A stretch of DNA of 52,150 bases from Symploca sp. SIO2C1. GTDB lineage: Bacteria; Cyanobacteriota; Cyanobacteriia; Cyanobacteriales; Coleofasciculaceae. How positions within the stretch are numbered: position 1 is the stretch's first letter; each line of letters opens with the position of its first letter. The stretch covers positions 1 to 52,150 of the forward strand of contig JAAHGL010000034.1 in assembly GCA_010692635.1 (NCBI GenBank), given 5' to 3'. Made by a program: the position numbers and the translations under genes. Under the pieces are notes generated by a model. The model saw only the letters and a program-made list of their open reading frames with translations, made no database searches and was not told the origin of the DNA. This document shows, piece after piece, positions 24,962 through 35,157 of this stretch.

Positions 24962-25117
24962 GTGTCTTATAATATCAGAGAAACTCTCTTGGTTTCTGCT
25001 GAGGAATGGCTTCAATCTTTAGTGCGGAATGAGTTACAGTTTCCTGAATGGTTGAGCCAAGTTCAGAAATTATATTACAGTAGCATTCCAAGCAATAGCC
25101 AAAACTTAAGCAATTGA
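24962..25117 (+). CDS. Doubtful small ORF, 51 aa, or gene remnant
   Basis: A GTG-started frame begins VSYNIRETLLVSAEEWLQSL, includes FPEWLSQVQKLYYSS, and ends QNLSN. It lies between an IS605-like hairpin and cphB and overlaps the earliest possible cphB start. The amphipathic Trp/Leu pattern looks protein-like, but there is no clear ribosome site. It may be the residue of a larger gene. Confidence 0.2.
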   Translation: MSYNIRETLLVSAEEWLQSLVRNELQFPEWLSQVQKLYYSSIPSNSQNLSN

Positions 25118-25143
25118 ATCACCTCATACCAAAAATCGATATG

Positions 25144-25995
25144 ATGCTCCAGTTAGAATCTCAATTTCCAGGAATGAGAATGCCTAAATCTACTAAGACT
25201 GCTGTTCTTGTAATAGGTGGTGCTGAAGACAAGATTCATGGACGCGAGATCCTGCACAATTTTTTTTACCGTTCTGGATCAGGGGAAAGTCGCATCGCGA
25301 TTATTCCCTCAGCGTCAAGAGAACCAGCACTGATTGGTGAACGTTATCACCGAATTTTTACCGATATGGGAGCCCAAGAAATTAGGGTACTAGATATCCG
25401 CGATCGTGTCCAAGGGGCTGATCCCTCAATGCTGGAGTATATCGCCCAGTGCACTGGCGTCTTCCTGACTGGTGGCGATCAGTTGCGATTGTGTGGCTTA
25501 CTAGCAGAAACGCCCGTGATGGAAAAGCTCCTACAGCGAGTGAATCTGGGTGAAATTACTCTAGCAGGTACTAGTGCTGGTGCAGCAGTTATGGGTCACC
25601 ACATGATTGGTGGTGGCGGTAGCGGTGAATCTCCCAATCGCTCTCTAGTAGAAATGGCCACAGGATTGGGGATCATCCCTGAATTAATCGTCGATCAACA
25701 TTTTCACAATCGCAATCGTATGGCACGTCTGATGAGTGCTATAGCTGCTAATCCTAACTTGTTAGGAGTAGGTATTGATGAAGATACCTGTGCCTTATGT
25801 GAAAAAGATGGTTTGTTGCATGTGATGGGCAAAGGCACTGTGACAATCATTGATCCAGGAGAAATGTCTTATACCAATGAGTCTTATATTGGTGCTAAAG
25901 ATCCCATTAGTTTACATAATCTCCGGGTGCATATTCTCTGTCATGGCGATCGCTACCATATACACAAGCGCTCCCTCATGACCCAAAAATTCTGA
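25144..25995 (+). CDS. cphB: Cyanophycinase
   Basis: A roughly 283-residue serine peptidase (S51 family) that cuts cyanophycin to beta-Asp-Arg dipeptides, releasing stored nitrogen. Landmarks are VIGGAEDKIHGREIL, IPSASREPALIGERYHRIF, FLTGGDQLRL, the nucleophile elbow AGTSAGAAVMGHHMI, VDQHFHNRNRMARL and GIDEDTCAL. All key residues are present. The frame opens at a TTG (25114), but ATGs at 25144 and 25174 are better; I chose 25144 because it yields an N-terminus MLQLESQ.., though 25174 is close to the length of shorter homologues. It is followed by cphA, the standard order. Confidence 0.95.
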   Translation: MLQLESQFPGMRMPKSTKTAVLVIGGAEDKIHGREILHNFFYRSGSGESRIAIIPSASREPALIGERYHRIFTDMGAQEIRVLDIRDRVQGADPSMLEYIAQCTGVFLTGGDQLRLCGLLAETPVMEKLLQRVNLGEITLAGTSAGAAVMGHHMIGGGGSGESPNRSLVEMATGLGIIPELIVDQHFHNRNRMARLMSAIAANPNLLGVGIDEDTCALCEKDGLLHVMGKGTVTIIDPGEMSYTNESYIGAKDPISLHNLRVHILCHGDRYHIHKRSLMTQKF

Positions 25996-26389
25996 GTAAC
26001 AGTCTTTTCCTTCCTACCTATTGTGAGCAATAGACGATGGTGTCTAATTGGAACCTAGGGACTAGGGAGGGGCAATTTTCCTAATTTCGTTGTGCGCTGA
26101 GAAGCGCATAGCGTTTAATTTGGACTTTATTTTTGACACTATCACTGGGAATGTAGAAGAAAACTGTTCTCTATGAACAGTTTAAGAGCTTTTCAACGCG
26201 AGAAACTAGTTAACCTGACAACTTCACAGGAGTCGTGACTTAACGATTAAGCAAAATTATTGATTTATAATAAAAAACTTTAAATATACTTTACATATCC
26301 TGTGTTTTGTTGCTGCACTCCCTGAGTGTGACAATCACTCCTTTCAACTTCCTGAAGTACATCTTGACAATCATCCCCGGTCATCGGCT
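25996..26389. promoter_or_regulatory. cphB-cphA intergenic region with a dyad
   Basis: 394 bases without an ORF. A perfect dyad, AAACTGTTC-TCTAT-GAACAGTTT, lies at 26161-26183 and could be an operator for cphA or a weak terminator for cphB. I searched by eye for an NtcA site (GTA-N8-TAC) and did not find a convincing one. Confidence 0.4.
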
Positions 26390-29074
26390 ATGAGAATTCT
26401 GAAAATCCAGACATTACGCGGTCCCAACTATTGGAGTATTCGACGCCACAAACTTATTGTTATGCGTCTTGACTTAGAGGAACTGGCAAACAAGCCCTCC
26501 AATGAGATTCCTGGCTTTTACAACGGACTAGTTGAGGTCTTACCCAGTCTGGAAGAGCACTTTTGTTCTCCTGGCATCCGGGGTGGTTTCCTTAGTCGCG
26601 TGAATCAAGGTACGATGATGGGGCACATCATCGAACATGTGGCTCTGGAGCTGCAAGAACTAGCTGGTAGGCAAGTGGGCTTTGGTCGCACTAGGGAAAC
26701 AGCGACACCAGGAGTATATCAGGTAGTAATTGAATACGCTGATGAACAAGCTGGTCGTTATGCTACCAGAGCAGCAGTTCGCCTGTGTCGTAGCATTGTG
26801 GATACTGGTACTTATCCCCAAAAAGAATTAGATCAAGACCTCAAAGATTTAAATGAATTGCACCAGGATGCTGCTTTAGGTCCAAGTACAGAAGCATTGG
26901 TAAAAGAAGCTGAAGCTAGAGATATACCCTGGATGGCTCTGAGTGCCAGAGCCATGATTCAGCTAGGCTATGGTTGCTACCAAAAGCGCATTCAGGCAAC
27001 TTTGAGTGACCACTCTGGGATTTTGGGGGTTGAGCTAGCCTGTGATAAAGAGGGTACGAAATTAACTTTGCGGGATGCGGGTATCCCTGTACCGCGCGGC
27101 ACAGTAATTCAGTACCTAGATGATTTAGAAACAGCCATTGAAGATGTAGGGGGTTACCCGATTGTCTTAAAGCCATTGAATGGCAATCATGGTAGAGGCA
27201 TTACTATTGATATCCAGAATTGGGAAGAAGCCGACAAAGCTTATGATACTGCCAGAAAAATCTCCCGCTCTGTAATTGTCGAACGGTACTATCGCGGCAC
27301 TGATCACCGGGTTTTAGTGGTTAATGGCAAATTGGTGGCGGTTGCCGAACGCATTCCTGCTCATGTGGTAGGAAATGGCAAGTCTACTATTGAGGAATTG
27401 ATTGAGGAAACCAATCGCGATCCCAATCGCGGCGAAGGACATGATAATGTCCTCACCAAAATAGTGATCGACCAAACTAGCATGAGTCTGTTGAAACGTC
27501 AAGGCTACAGCCTAAATACGGTGTTAAAAGAGGGTACATGGTGTTACTTGCGAGCCACTGCTAACCTCAGTACAGGAGGTATAGCTATAGATCGCACCGA
27601 TGATATCCACCCGGAAAATATCTGGTTAGCAGAGCGGGTAGCGAAAATCATCGGTTTGGATATTGCAGGGATTGACATTGTTACCCCCGATATCACTAAG
27701 CCACTACGAGAAGTAGATGGGGTAGTAGTAGAAGTAAACGCTGCTCCTGGTTTCCGAATGCATGTTTGTCCTAGTCAAGGTTTGCCTCGAAATGTAGCAG
27801 CACCAGTAATGGAAATGCTATTCCCTCCCGGGCAACCTAGCCGTATTCCGATTGTGGCAATCACTGGGACTAATGGTAAAACTACTACTACCCGTTTGAT
27901 TGCCCATATCTATCGGCAAACCGAACAAGTTGTGGGTTATACCACCACCGATGGCATTTATATAGATGAACATTTGGTGGAAAAAGGAGATACTACCGGA
28001 CCTCAAAGCGCTCAGGTAATTCTTAAAGACCCTACAGTGGAAGTAGCGGTTCTGGAAACTGCCCGTGGTGGTATCCTGCGTTCTGGTTTGGCATTTGATC
28101 GTTGCGATGTGGGGGTAATCTTAAATGTCGCAGCCGATCACTTGGGCATTGGAGATATAAACACCATAGAACAGATGGCAGCCCTCAAGGGTGTATTAGC
28201 AGAATCAGTTAGTCCTAATGGCTATGCTGTCCTTAACGCGGACGATCCTCTGGTAACAGCAATGGCAAAGCAAGTGAAGGGTCATGTAGCTTATTTTTCC
28301 ATGAATCCAGAGAATGAGGTGGTGCAAGATCACATACGGCAGGGTGGTTTGGCAGCAGTTTATGAAAACGGCTACCTATCGATTCTCAGAGGGGATTGGA
28401 CTTTACGGATTGAAGAAGCAGTACATGTGCCGGTAACTATGTCGGGATTGGCACCATTCATGATTGCTAATGCCCTAGCAGCAAGTCTCGCTGCCTTTGC
28501 TCAGGGAGTGCCGATTGAGGCAATTAGAGCTGCTTTGACTACCTTCCGTGCTTCCGTAGAACAGACTCCAGGACGGATGAATTTGTTTAATCTTGGTCGC
28601 TACCATGCTCTAGTGGATTATGCCCACAATGCTGCTAGTTATGAAGCACTAGGAGGTTTTGTCCGCAATTGGCCAGGAGAGCGGATTGGGATAGTTGGAG
28701 GTCCTGGCGATCGCCGGGATGAAGACTTTATTGAATTAGGCAGACTTTCAGCCAAAATCTTTGACCGGATTATCATCAAAGAAGATGAGGACTTACGAGG
28801 ACGTCCTAGTGGAAGTGCAGCAGAGTTAATTTCTCAGGGAATCATTAAACAAAAGCCTGATTGCCGCTATGAAGTTATCCTCAAAGAGACAGATGCAATT
28901 AATACTGGACTAGATGAGGCTGCCATCGGTGGTTTAGTGGTAATTCTCCCTGAAACTGTCAGCGGTGCAATTAGCTTGATTGATATACGTCGTCCCCTAC
29001 CGGAAAATGGAACCGGGTCAACGGTAGGTAGCATTAAAGCTAATTTGCAGCCGTCAGTAGTTAATCAAGTGTAG
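26390..29074 (+). CDS. cphA: Cyanophycin synthetase
   Basis: An 894-residue ATP-dependent polymerase that alternately adds Asp to a backbone and Arg to its side chain, making the nitrogen reserve cyanophycin. Domain order is an N-terminal domain (1-160, MRILKIQTLRGPNYWS; GHIIEHVALELQELAG), an ATP-grasp domain (about 220-480, YPIVLKPLNGNHGRG and VVVEVNAAPGFRMH), and a Mur-ligase-like domain from about 490 with P-loop ITGTNGKTTTTRLIAH, ETARGGILRSGLAF and VDYAHNAASYEALGGF. Full length, with no missing motif. It is the second gene of the cphB-cphA cluster, with its own long upstream region. Confidence 0.97.
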   Translation: MRILKIQTLRGPNYWSIRRHKLIVMRLDLEELANKPSNEIPGFYNGLVEVLPSLEEHFCSPGIRGGFLSRVNQGTMMGHIIEHVALELQELAGRQVGFGRTRETATPGVYQVVIEYADEQAGRYATRAAVRLCRSIVDTGTYPQKELDQDLKDLNELHQDAALGPSTEALVKEAEARDIPWMALSARAMIQLGYGCYQKRIQATLSDHSGILGVELACDKEGTKLTLRDAGIPVPRGTVIQYLDDLETAIEDVGGYPIVLKPLNGNHGRGITIDIQNWEEADKAYDTARKISRSVIVERYYRGTDHRVLVVNGKLVAVAERIPAHVVGNGKSTIEELIEETNRDPNRGEGHDNVLTKIVIDQTSMSLLKRQGYSLNTVLKEGTWCYLRATANLSTGGIAIDRTDDIHPENIWLAERVAKIIGLDIAGIDIVTPDITKPLREVDGVVVEVNAAPGFRMHVCPSQGLPRNVAAPVMEMLFPPGQPSRIPIVAITGTNGKTTTTRLIAHIYRQTEQVVGYTTTDGIYIDEHLVEKGDTTGPQSAQVILKDPTVEVAVLETARGGILRSGLAFDRCDVGVILNVAADHLGIGDINTIEQMAALKGVLAESVSPNGYAVLNADDPLVTAMAKQVKGHVAYFSMNPENEVVQDHIRQGGLAAVYENGYLSILRGDWTLRIEEAVHVPVTMSGLAPFMIANALAASLAAFAQGVPIEAIRAALTTFRASVEQTPGRMNLFNLGRYHALVDYAHNAASYEALGGFVRNWPGERIGIVGGPGDRRDEDFIELGRLSAKIFDRIIIKEDEDLRGRPSGSAAELISQGIIKQKPDCRYEVILKETDAINTGLDEAAIGGLVVILPETVSGAISLIDIRRPLPENGTGSTVGSIKANLQPSVVNQV

Positions 29075-29096
29075 CTCAATTGTACTAAGTCACTTT

Positions 29097-29126
29097 CTCC
29101 CGTTATACCTGTAGGGTTAACGGGAG
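29097..29126 (+). terminator. Hairpin after cphA
   Basis: CTCCCGTTA pairs perfectly with TAACGGGAG around a 12-base loop, 23 bases past the cphA stop. It is followed by an A-rich rather than T-rich stretch, so on the plus strand it is a weak terminator. Confidence 0.55.
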
Positions 29127-29267
29127 CTTAGGAAAAATTAGCTGTTAATGAAGATAAAAAAGGACGGCAATACCCCACAAGGAATAGGTAAACACCGATC
29201 TAGGCGATCGCACTGGAGTTTTTAGAATGTCTTTAGTTAGAACCAATCAATAACTAAAGGAATTTCT

Positions 29268-31895
29268 ATGCAACCAAATAACCCTAACCAATTTACAGAA
29301 AAAGCTTGGGAAGCGATCGCTCGCACTCCAGATATGGCTAAAGCAGCTCAGCAACAGCAGATTGAGAGCGAACATTTGATGCAAGCATTGCTAGATCAAC
29401 AAGGACTAGCTACGAGTATTTTCAATAAAGCTGAAGTATCAGTGCCGCGACTGCGACAAGCGACAGAAGACTTTATCCAGAGCAAGCCCAAAGTTTCCGG
29501 TAGCAGCGAATCGATCTATCTTGGACGTAGCCTGGACACTCTCTTGGATAGGGCAGAATCTTATCGTAAAGACTACAAAGACGAATATATCTCCATTGAG
29601 CACTTGATTCTGGCGTATCTTAAAGATAATCGCTTTGGCAAAGCTCTCTTCCAAGAATTTAAACTGAATGAAAAGAAGCTTAAAAGCACGATTGCGCAGA
29701 TTCGAGGGGGCCAGAAAGTGACGGATCAAAATCCAGAAGGCAAATACGAAGCACTAGAAAAATATGGACGGGACTTGACAGAGGCAGCCCGGGAAGGGAA
29801 ACTTGACCCGGTGATTGGACGGGATGATGAAATTCGCCGCACAATACAAATCCTCTCCCGCCGCACCAAGAATAACCCCGTATTAATTGGAGAACCAGGG
29901 GTTGGCAAAACTGCGATCGCAGAAGGATTAGCACAACGGATTGTAGCAGGCGATGTACCTCAATCCCTCAAGGATAGGCGCTTGATTGCCCTGGATATGG
30001 GTGCTTTGATTGCTGGAGCGAAGTTCCGGGGTGAATTTGAAGAACGCCTCAAAGCAGTACTCAAAGAAGTTACTGACTCCCAGGGTCAAGTTATCTTATT
30101 CATTGATGAAATTCATACTGTAGTTGGTGCTGGTGCGACTCAAGGTTCAATGGATGCTGGTAACCTGCTCAAACCAATGTTAGCGCGGGGTGAATTGCGT
30201 TGTATCGGTGCTACCACTTTGGATGAGTACCGCAAGTATGTGGAAAAAGATGCAGCTCTAGAGCGTAGATTCCAGCAAGTATATATTGACCAACCCACTG
30301 TAGAAGATACCATCTCCATCTTGCGGGGTCTCAAAGAGCGCTACGAAGTCCACCACGGGGTTAAGATTTCTGATAATTCCTTAGTAGCAGCAGCAACCTT
30401 ATCCACCCGCTATATTAGCGATCGCTTTTTGCCAGATAAAGCTATTGATTTAGTAGATGAAGCCGCAGCAAGGCTAAAAATGGAGATTACCTCCAAACCA
30501 GAAGAACTTGATGAAATCGATCGCAAAATTCTCCAACTGGAAATGGAGAAGTTATCCTTGCAGAAAGAAAGTAACCCGGCTTCTCTAGAACGCTTAGAAA
30601 GACGGGAAAAAGAACTGGCTGATCTCAAGGAAGAACAAAGAACTTTAAATGCTCAGTGGCAATCAGAAAAAGGTGTAATTGACCGCATTCAGGGTATAAA
30701 AGAAGAGATTGACCGCATCAATGTAGAAATTCAGCAAGCAGAGCGAGATTACGACCTCAACCGGCTTGCAGAGCTGAAACATGGGAAATTAGCACAGTTA
30801 CAAAAATCTCTACAAGCAGCGGAATCTCAACTGAGTGCTACCCAAACTAGTGGTAAGTCCCTACTGCGGGAGGAAGTTACGGAAGCTGATATTGCCGAGA
30901 TTATCTCTAAATGGACGGGAATACCAATCAGCAAGCTAGTAGAATCAGAGAAAGAAAAGCTGCTGCACTTAGAAGAAGAATTGCATAAACGGGTAGTAGG
31001 ACAAGACGAAGCCGTTACTGCGGTTGCCGATGCCATTCAGCGATCGCGTGCTGGTTTAGCTGATCCCAACCGTCCCACTGCTAGCTTTATTTTCCTTGGT
31101 CCTACTGGCGTTGGCAAGACGGAACTAGCTAAAGCTCTTGCTACCTATCTCTTCGACACTGAAGATGCGATGGTGCGGATTGATATGTCTGAGTATATGG
31201 AAAAGCACACCGTCTCGCGACTGATTGGTGCCCCTCCAGGATACGTTGGTTACGAAGAAGGGGGACAATTAACAGAGGCTATCCGTAGGCGTCCTTATGC
31301 CGTGATTCTTTTCGACGAAATCGAGAAAGCACACGCTGATGTTTTCAATGTCATGCTGCAAATCCTGGATGATGGTCGCGTTACCGATGCTCAGGGTCAT
31401 ACTGTAGACTTCAAGAACAGTGTAATCATTATGACCAGCAACATCGGTTCTCAGTATATCCTGGATGTGGTCGGTGATGACTCCCAGTACGACGAGATGC
31501 GGAATCGGGTAATGGAAGCCATGCGTACGAGTTTCCGTCCAGAGTTCCTCAACCGCATTGATGAGGTGATTATCTTCCATGCCTTGCAAAAGAACCAATT
31601 GCGTTATATTGTCCAGCTGCAAACCCAGCGCTTAGAAAAACGGCTAGCAGAGCGTAAAATGTCCCTAAAGCTCTCCGAAAGTGCGATCGAATTTCTCGCA
31701 GAATTAGGTTATGATCCAGTCTTTGGTGCACGTCCCCTCAAGCGAGCGATTCAGCGGGAACTCGAAACCCAAATTGCCAAGGGTATCCTCCGCAGTGAGT
31801 TTAACGATGGTGACACTATCTTTGTGGATGTCGAGAATGAAAGGCTTGCCTTCAAACGCTTGCCAGCTGAGTTGTTGACTACTCAGTCTAGCTAG
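29268..31895 (+). CDS. clpB: ATP-dependent disaggregase ClpB
   Basis: An 875-residue Hsp100 chaperone that extracts polypeptides from aggregates with DnaK. It has the N domain (1-150, [21 protein letters not shown]), AAA1 with Walker [10 protein letters not shown] (about 207), the ClpB-specific coiled M domain (about 405-535, [17 protein letters not shown] and [15 protein letters not shown]), and AAA2 with GPTGVGKTE (about 609) and [20 protein letters not shown]. The M domain distinguishes it from ClpC. AAAGGAA precedes the ATG. The final TAG stop coincides with the first bases of a dispersed repeat. No CIRCE element was seen upstream. Confidence 0.97.
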   Translation: MQPNNPNQFTEKAWEAIARTPDMAKAAQQQQIESEHLMQALLDQQGLATSIFNKAEVSVPRLRQATEDFIQSKPKVSGSSESIYLGRSLDTLLDRAESYRKDYKDEYISIEHLILAYLKDNRFGKALFQEFKLNEKKLKSTIAQIRGGQKVTDQNPEGKYEALEKYGRDLTEAAREGKLDPVIGRDDEIRRTIQILSRRTKNNPVLIGEPGVGKTAIAEGLAQRIVAGDVPQSLKDRRLIALDMGALIAGAKFRGEFEERLKAVLKEVTDSQGQVILFIDEIHTVVGAGATQGSMDAGNLLKPMLARGELRCIGATTLDEYRKYVEKDAALERRFQQVYIDQPTVEDTISILRGLKERYEVHHGVKISDNSLVAAATLSTRYISDRFLPDKAIDLVDEAAARLKMEITSKPEELDEIDRKILQLEMEKLSLQKESNPASLERLERREKELADLKEEQRTLNAQWQSEKGVIDRIQGIKEEIDRINVEIQQAERDYDLNRLAELKHGKLAQLQKSLQAAESQLSATQTSGKSLLREEVTEADIAEIISKWTGIPISKLVESEKEKLLHLEEELHKRVVGQDEAVTAVADAIQRSRAGLADPNRPTASFIFLGPTGVGKTELAKALATYLFDTEDAMVRIDMSEYMEKHTVSRLIGAPPGYVGYEEGGQLTEAIRRRPYAVILFDEIEKAHADVFNVMLQILDDGRVTDAQGHTVDFKNSVIIMTSNIGSQYILDVVGDDSQYDEMRNRVMEAMRTSFRPEFLNRIDEVIIFHALQKNQLRYIVQLQTQRLEKRLAERKMSLKLSESAIEFLAELGYDPVFGARPLKRAIQRELETQIAKGILRSEFNDGDTIFVDVENERLAFKRLPAELLTTQSS

Positions 31896-32057
31896 GGTTT
31901 GCTGAATAAGTACTTAGGGGGAATAGGAGTCAGGAGTCAGGAGAATAGGAGGTTGGAATAGTTTTAGCGAGCCCTTAATCAAAGGTTTAACGAGGATTAT
32001 GGGTTAAGAAGGTGCAAGGTTTTTGAGCTCATCAATGCAAAAACCTTGCACCTTCTT
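31893..32057 (+). repeat. TTGCTGAATAAGT-family repeat, copy 2
   Basis: Begins TAGGGTTTGCTGAATAAGT, where TAG is also the clpB stop. It ends in a near-perfect hairpin, AAGGTGCAAGGTTTTTG paired with CAAAAACCTTGCACCTT (about 32010-32056), which could act as the clpB terminator. The interior has GGAGTCA units. Confidence 0.6.
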
Positions 32058-32091
32058 GAAAAATTACCTACCACCTACTTTGAGATGACTT

Positions 32092-32204
32092 TACAGCATT
32101 TCTCAGTCTAGTGAGGTACAGATCCTATTCCCTATTCCCTATTCCCCATTCCCCATTCCCAAAAACCAGGCTCTTTGTACCTCATCTAAATGAAAAACGC
32201 TGTA
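32092..32204. repeat. 113-bp MITE-like element
   Basis: Imperfect terminal inverted repeats of about 29 bp: the left reads TACAGCATTTCTCAGTCTAG then TGAGGTACA, and the right (reverse complement) TACAGCGTTTTTCATTTAGA then TGAGGTACA. The interior is ATTCCC-type low-complexity sequence. It lies just 3' of the EamA gene. Confidence 0.65.
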
Positions 32205-32211
32205 TATGTTA

Positions 32212-33159
32212 TTAAGCCGCACATTCTTTGGTTGCAGATTTACTTGATTGAGCAAGGTAAATTCCCGTGAGAACCACAACAAACCCTAACCCAGTTGTGG
32301 GACTGAGACTCTCAGCAAAGATAACCCAAGCTAAGATAGCACTGACGATTGGCTCAAGGAGCAAAAACAGAGAGATAAAACTAGAGGATAATTTATCCAT
32401 ACAATCTGCTAGCAGACGTTGACCAAAACCTTCTGAGATGATGCCTAATCCAATCACTGCTAACCAAGGTAACCAGGTGGTGGGAAATAGTTGACCTTCG
32501 GTTAACAGAACAATAGGAATAAGTAATACACTACCGATCGCACAACGCCATAGTAAGATAGTCATGGCACAAAAGCGATTGCGTAGCTGCTCTACTACTA
32601 GAAAGTATCCTCCCAAAAACACAGCGGACAATAACGCATAAATATCTCCTATTAGATGTCCTTCTGCACCGTGGAGATCTTCAAGTCCTAATGCGATCGC
32701 TCCAGACAAGGCAATTAACATCCCAATTATAAACTTCTTGTCGAAGCGTGTGTTGAAAAATAACCATCCCCCCAAGCAAGTGAATACAGGAGTTAGGTTA
32801 TTAAGCAGCATAGACTTAGCTACACTGGTATATTGCAGAGAAATTGCCCAGAGTACTAAGGTAGTCACAGAAATGATGCCGACAACAACGAGCAAAATCC
32901 ACTCTTGGATAGTTATAGTTTCTTGCTTTCTAACTTCTTGAGGAGCAGAACGTTTGTTACGAATAGCTCCACCGATACCAAAAAATATGACAAAGATAAA
33001 CATGCGGTTGAAAACTGTTCCGTTTGCTCCTAACTCCGTCTCGCTAAAGCGAATGAAAATGGGAGCAAAGGATACGGCAAGTAAAGCAGTACAGAGGGTC
33101 ACAATTGGAGTCAGATTAGACTTTTCTATTTTCTGACGGGGAAGCTCAAGTTGAATCAT
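32212..33159 (-). CDS. EamA/DMT-family transporter (RhaT/RarD type)
   Basis: A 315-residue inner-membrane protein with about ten hydrophobic helices arranged as two EamA repeats. The first repeat includes ALLAVSFAPIFIRFSETELG and VVVGIISVTTLVLWAISLQYTSVAKSMLLNNLTPVF, typical of the family. The second includes LSAVFLGGYFLVVEQL and ends SLFLLLEPIVSAILAWVIFAESLSPTTGLGF. Members export amino acids or other small metabolites; the substrate here cannot be inferred. It is transcribed alone on the minus strand, between a MITE-like element and a divergent lipoprotein gene. Confidence 0.85.
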   Translation of the reverse strand: MIQLELPRQKIEKSNLTPIVTLCTALLAVSFAPIFIRFSETELGANGTVFNRMFIFVIFFGIGGAIRNKRSAPQEVRKQETITIQEWILLVVVGIISVTTLVLWAISLQYTSVAKSMLLNNLTPVFTCLGGWLFFNTRFDKKFIIGMLIALSGAIALGLEDLHGAEGHLIGDIYALLSAVFLGGYFLVVEQLRNRFCAMTILLWRCAIGSVLLIPIVLLTEGQLFPTTWLPWLAVIGLGIISEGFGQRLLADCMDKLSSSFISLFLLLEPIVSAILAWVIFAESLSPTTGLGFVVVLTGIYLAQSSKSATKECAA

Positions 33160-33348
33160 TGATAAATTAATAGATATTTTTTTACTAAATGAGGGAAAAT
33201 CCTAACATACTCTTGGATATTAATAAATAGACCAGAAGAAATAAAATAGGAATATTTCATTAAACTGACTCCTACAAAATGGCGATTTGAGAATTGCAGT
33301 TATCTAACTTAAAAAAATTACCAGATCTTAACAATAAAGAGGAAGATT

Positions 33349-34329
33349 ATGAAAAGCCAATTACGAATATTACTGCTTCTCTCCTGTGTCTTATGTACTT
33401 TAACTGGTTGTGGTACAGTTACCACGGATTCAACTGCTGAACCTGTAGCTACTACAGTTTCTCAAACAAACATATATGAGGGGAAACTTCTAGGTCCGAT
33501 TACTGATGCCTTTAGCGCCTATTGGTACAAAGGAAAAGCTGAGCTGACTAGCTACATTCTCGAACAAGCACGCTACGGAGAAATCCGTCAAGGTAATGCT
33601 GTTTTAATTTTTGTTACCGAAGATTTTTCCCGTAGCAAGCAAGTTAAATTGGATAATCCTGCCCAAGCTGGAGATGACAGCGTCAATGTGATGAAACTGA
33701 ATCTCACCAAGAACTTCAACACAGGTATCTACCCCTATTCGATGATGACTTCGGTGTTCACTCCTGTACAGCGCAAGGCAAACCCACAAACAATGAAAAT
33801 AACTACTTCATCTCAGGAATGGTGCGGTCATACTTTTGTACAGATGAATCTTAACGATAAAGGTTACCGCATTCAACAGAATTCCTATTTTGAAAGCGAT
33901 GGAGACAAGACTCTTTCCCTTGATGGAGCCATACCTGAAGACGAGCTATGGACAACAATTCGCCTCAATCCTGATGATCTTCCTACAGGTAAGCTACAAC
34001 TGATTCCAGGTACTATGTTTCAGCGGTTACATCATCTTTCTTGGACTACTCAATCAGCAACGGCGGAACTCAAAGCAGTTGTAGAGAATCCTCAACTTAT
34101 GTCTTATACCCTGATATATCGAGAACTAGAACGGACACTGACTATTGAGTTTAGCAAGGCATTTCCCCACGAAATCGAATCCTGGGAGGAAACTTACCAA
34201 TCAGGTTGGGGAGAGGGAGCTCAACCTCTTACTACTAGAGCCAAGCGTAAGAAGAGGATACTGCTTGATTATTGGACAAAAAACAGTGTTGCAGATGAGG
34301 TATTGCGTCAAGAACTTGCTCTGGAATGA
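33349..34329 (+). CDS. Putative lipoprotein, 326 aa
   Basis: An exported lipoprotein with a type II signal peptide (MKSQLRILLLLSCVLCTLTG then Cys at 21). The mature domain is single and globular: YWYKGKAELTSYILEQARYG, NAVLIFVTEDFSRSKQVKLD, MKLNLTKNFNTGIYPYSMMTSVF, SSQEWCGHTFVQMNL, and a basic C-terminus RAKRKKRILLDYWTKN. I do not know an assigned function. AGAGGAAG lies 5-12 bases before the ATG. The divergent neighbour is an exporter, with no clear functional link. Confidence 0.7.
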   Translation: MKSQLRILLLLSCVLCTLTGCGTVTTDSTAEPVATTVSQTNIYEGKLLGPITDAFSAYWYKGKAELTSYILEQARYGEIRQGNAVLIFVTEDFSRSKQVKLDNPAQAGDDSVNVMKLNLTKNFNTGIYPYSMMTSVFTPVQRKANPQTMKITTSSQEWCGHTFVQMNLNDKGYRIQQNSYFESDGDKTLSLDGAIPEDELWTTIRLNPDDLPTGKLQLIPGTMFQRLHHLSWTTQSATAELKAVVENPQLMSYTLIYRELERTLTIEFSKAFPHEIESWEETYQSGWGEGAQPLTTRAKRKKRILLDYWTKNSVADEVLRQELALE

Positions 34330-34350
34330 ATTTTGAATGAGGCTTTCCTA

Positions 34351-34384
34351 ATTAATTATCAATTATCAATTATCAATTATTCAT
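34351..34384. repeat. ATTATCA heptamer repeat
   Basis: About four ATTATCA-type units between the convergent lipoprotein and ureF genes. The same heptamer occurs at 6500-6530 and 45932-45958. Confidence 0.6.
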
Positions 34385-34398
34385 TAATGACGAATCAA

Positions 34399-35085
34399 TC
34401 AGCTACGAAACAAGCGAGTGTACTGAGTTTCATGAGCCATACTGGCGAGTGCTCTACCCCAACCGCAACTAGATAGAGCATCATCCTCTAAATGTAAGAT
34501 TTCTTCAGCTGCACTGCTCACATTAGGCTGGAGATTAAGTAGTAGCTGTTGCCCTATTGTTTGCCCTAAGGGAATCAACTTTACTCCTGAGGTAATGAGA
34601 TTGGATGCCCAGCTGTGTAAGTAGCCTAAAGTCGCCTCCGGAAGAGCAATTTGCCAGTAAGCAGCAGCAATACCAAAAGCGATCGCATAATTACAGGGTG
34701 TACCTACAGCTCCTGCCAAATCTTCTATTACAATAGGCGAGGAAGTCTTGTCAGGATGCTGCACATTTAGCAGTAGTTGTAGCAGTGAATTACCCATCTG
34801 CCAACTTTGCGATCGCAATTCTTTGGTTGCACAAGCAGCTGTTGTCCAAGCATTCCAATAGCTCAAACTTATTTGATCTCCATTAACCACGCTTCTATAG
34901 GCTCGCACCATCACTGCTGCTTCCTGCCGAATCGCTCCATAGCGCAGTTCTTGCTCCAGCCATTCTGTCAAGTTTTCCTGGTTATCAATCACACCAACCT
35001 CAACCAGTGTTTCTAGACCCTCAGAATAACTGTAAGCACCTATTGGTAACCCTGGACTCGCCAGTTGCAACAAATTTAATACCAT
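34399..35085 (-). CDS. ureF: Urease accessory protein UreF
   Basis: A 228-residue chaperone that, with UreD and UreG, loads nickel into apo-urease. The N-terminal [21 protein letters not shown] is the UreF hallmark, followed by [21 protein letters not shown], then [18 protein letters not shown] and [22 protein letters not shown] chose the ATG at 35085. The frame extends upstream to a TTG at 35133, but that extension runs into a GCGAGC hairpin repeat and does not look conserved. No other urease gene is adjacent, as often happens in cyanobacteria where ure genes are dispersed. Confidence 0.9.
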   Translation of the reverse strand: MVLNLLQLASPGLPIGAYSYSEGLETLVEVGVIDNQENLTEWLEQELRYGAIRQEAAVMVRAYRSVVNGDQISLSYWNAWTTAACATKELRSQSWQMGNSLLQLLLNVQHPDKTSSPIVIEDLAGAVGTPCNYAIAFGIAAAYWQIALPEATLGYLHSWASNLITSGVKLIPLGQTIGQQLLLNLQPNVSSAAEEILHLEDDALSSCGWGRALASMAHETQYTRLFRS

Positions 35086-35125
35086 TTTGCTAAAGAAGGG
35101 GTGAGGTATTACTAATAAGGGGAAT

Positions 35126-35142
35126 GCGAGCAAGATGCTCGC
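35126..35142. repeat. GCGAGCAAGATGCTCGC hairpin repeat, copy 1
   Basis: A short palindromic repeat with AAGAT at its centre. The same 17 bases followed by ACTAC recur at 37392-37408, and a GGCAAGATGCC variant is at 47603-47624. Confidence 0.7.
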
Positions 35143-35157
35143 ACTACACCTTTTAGA

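Noticed and set aside
25996-26389. NtcA-binding site for cphA
   Set aside because: No GTA-N8-TAC with a suitable -10 box could be found by eye.
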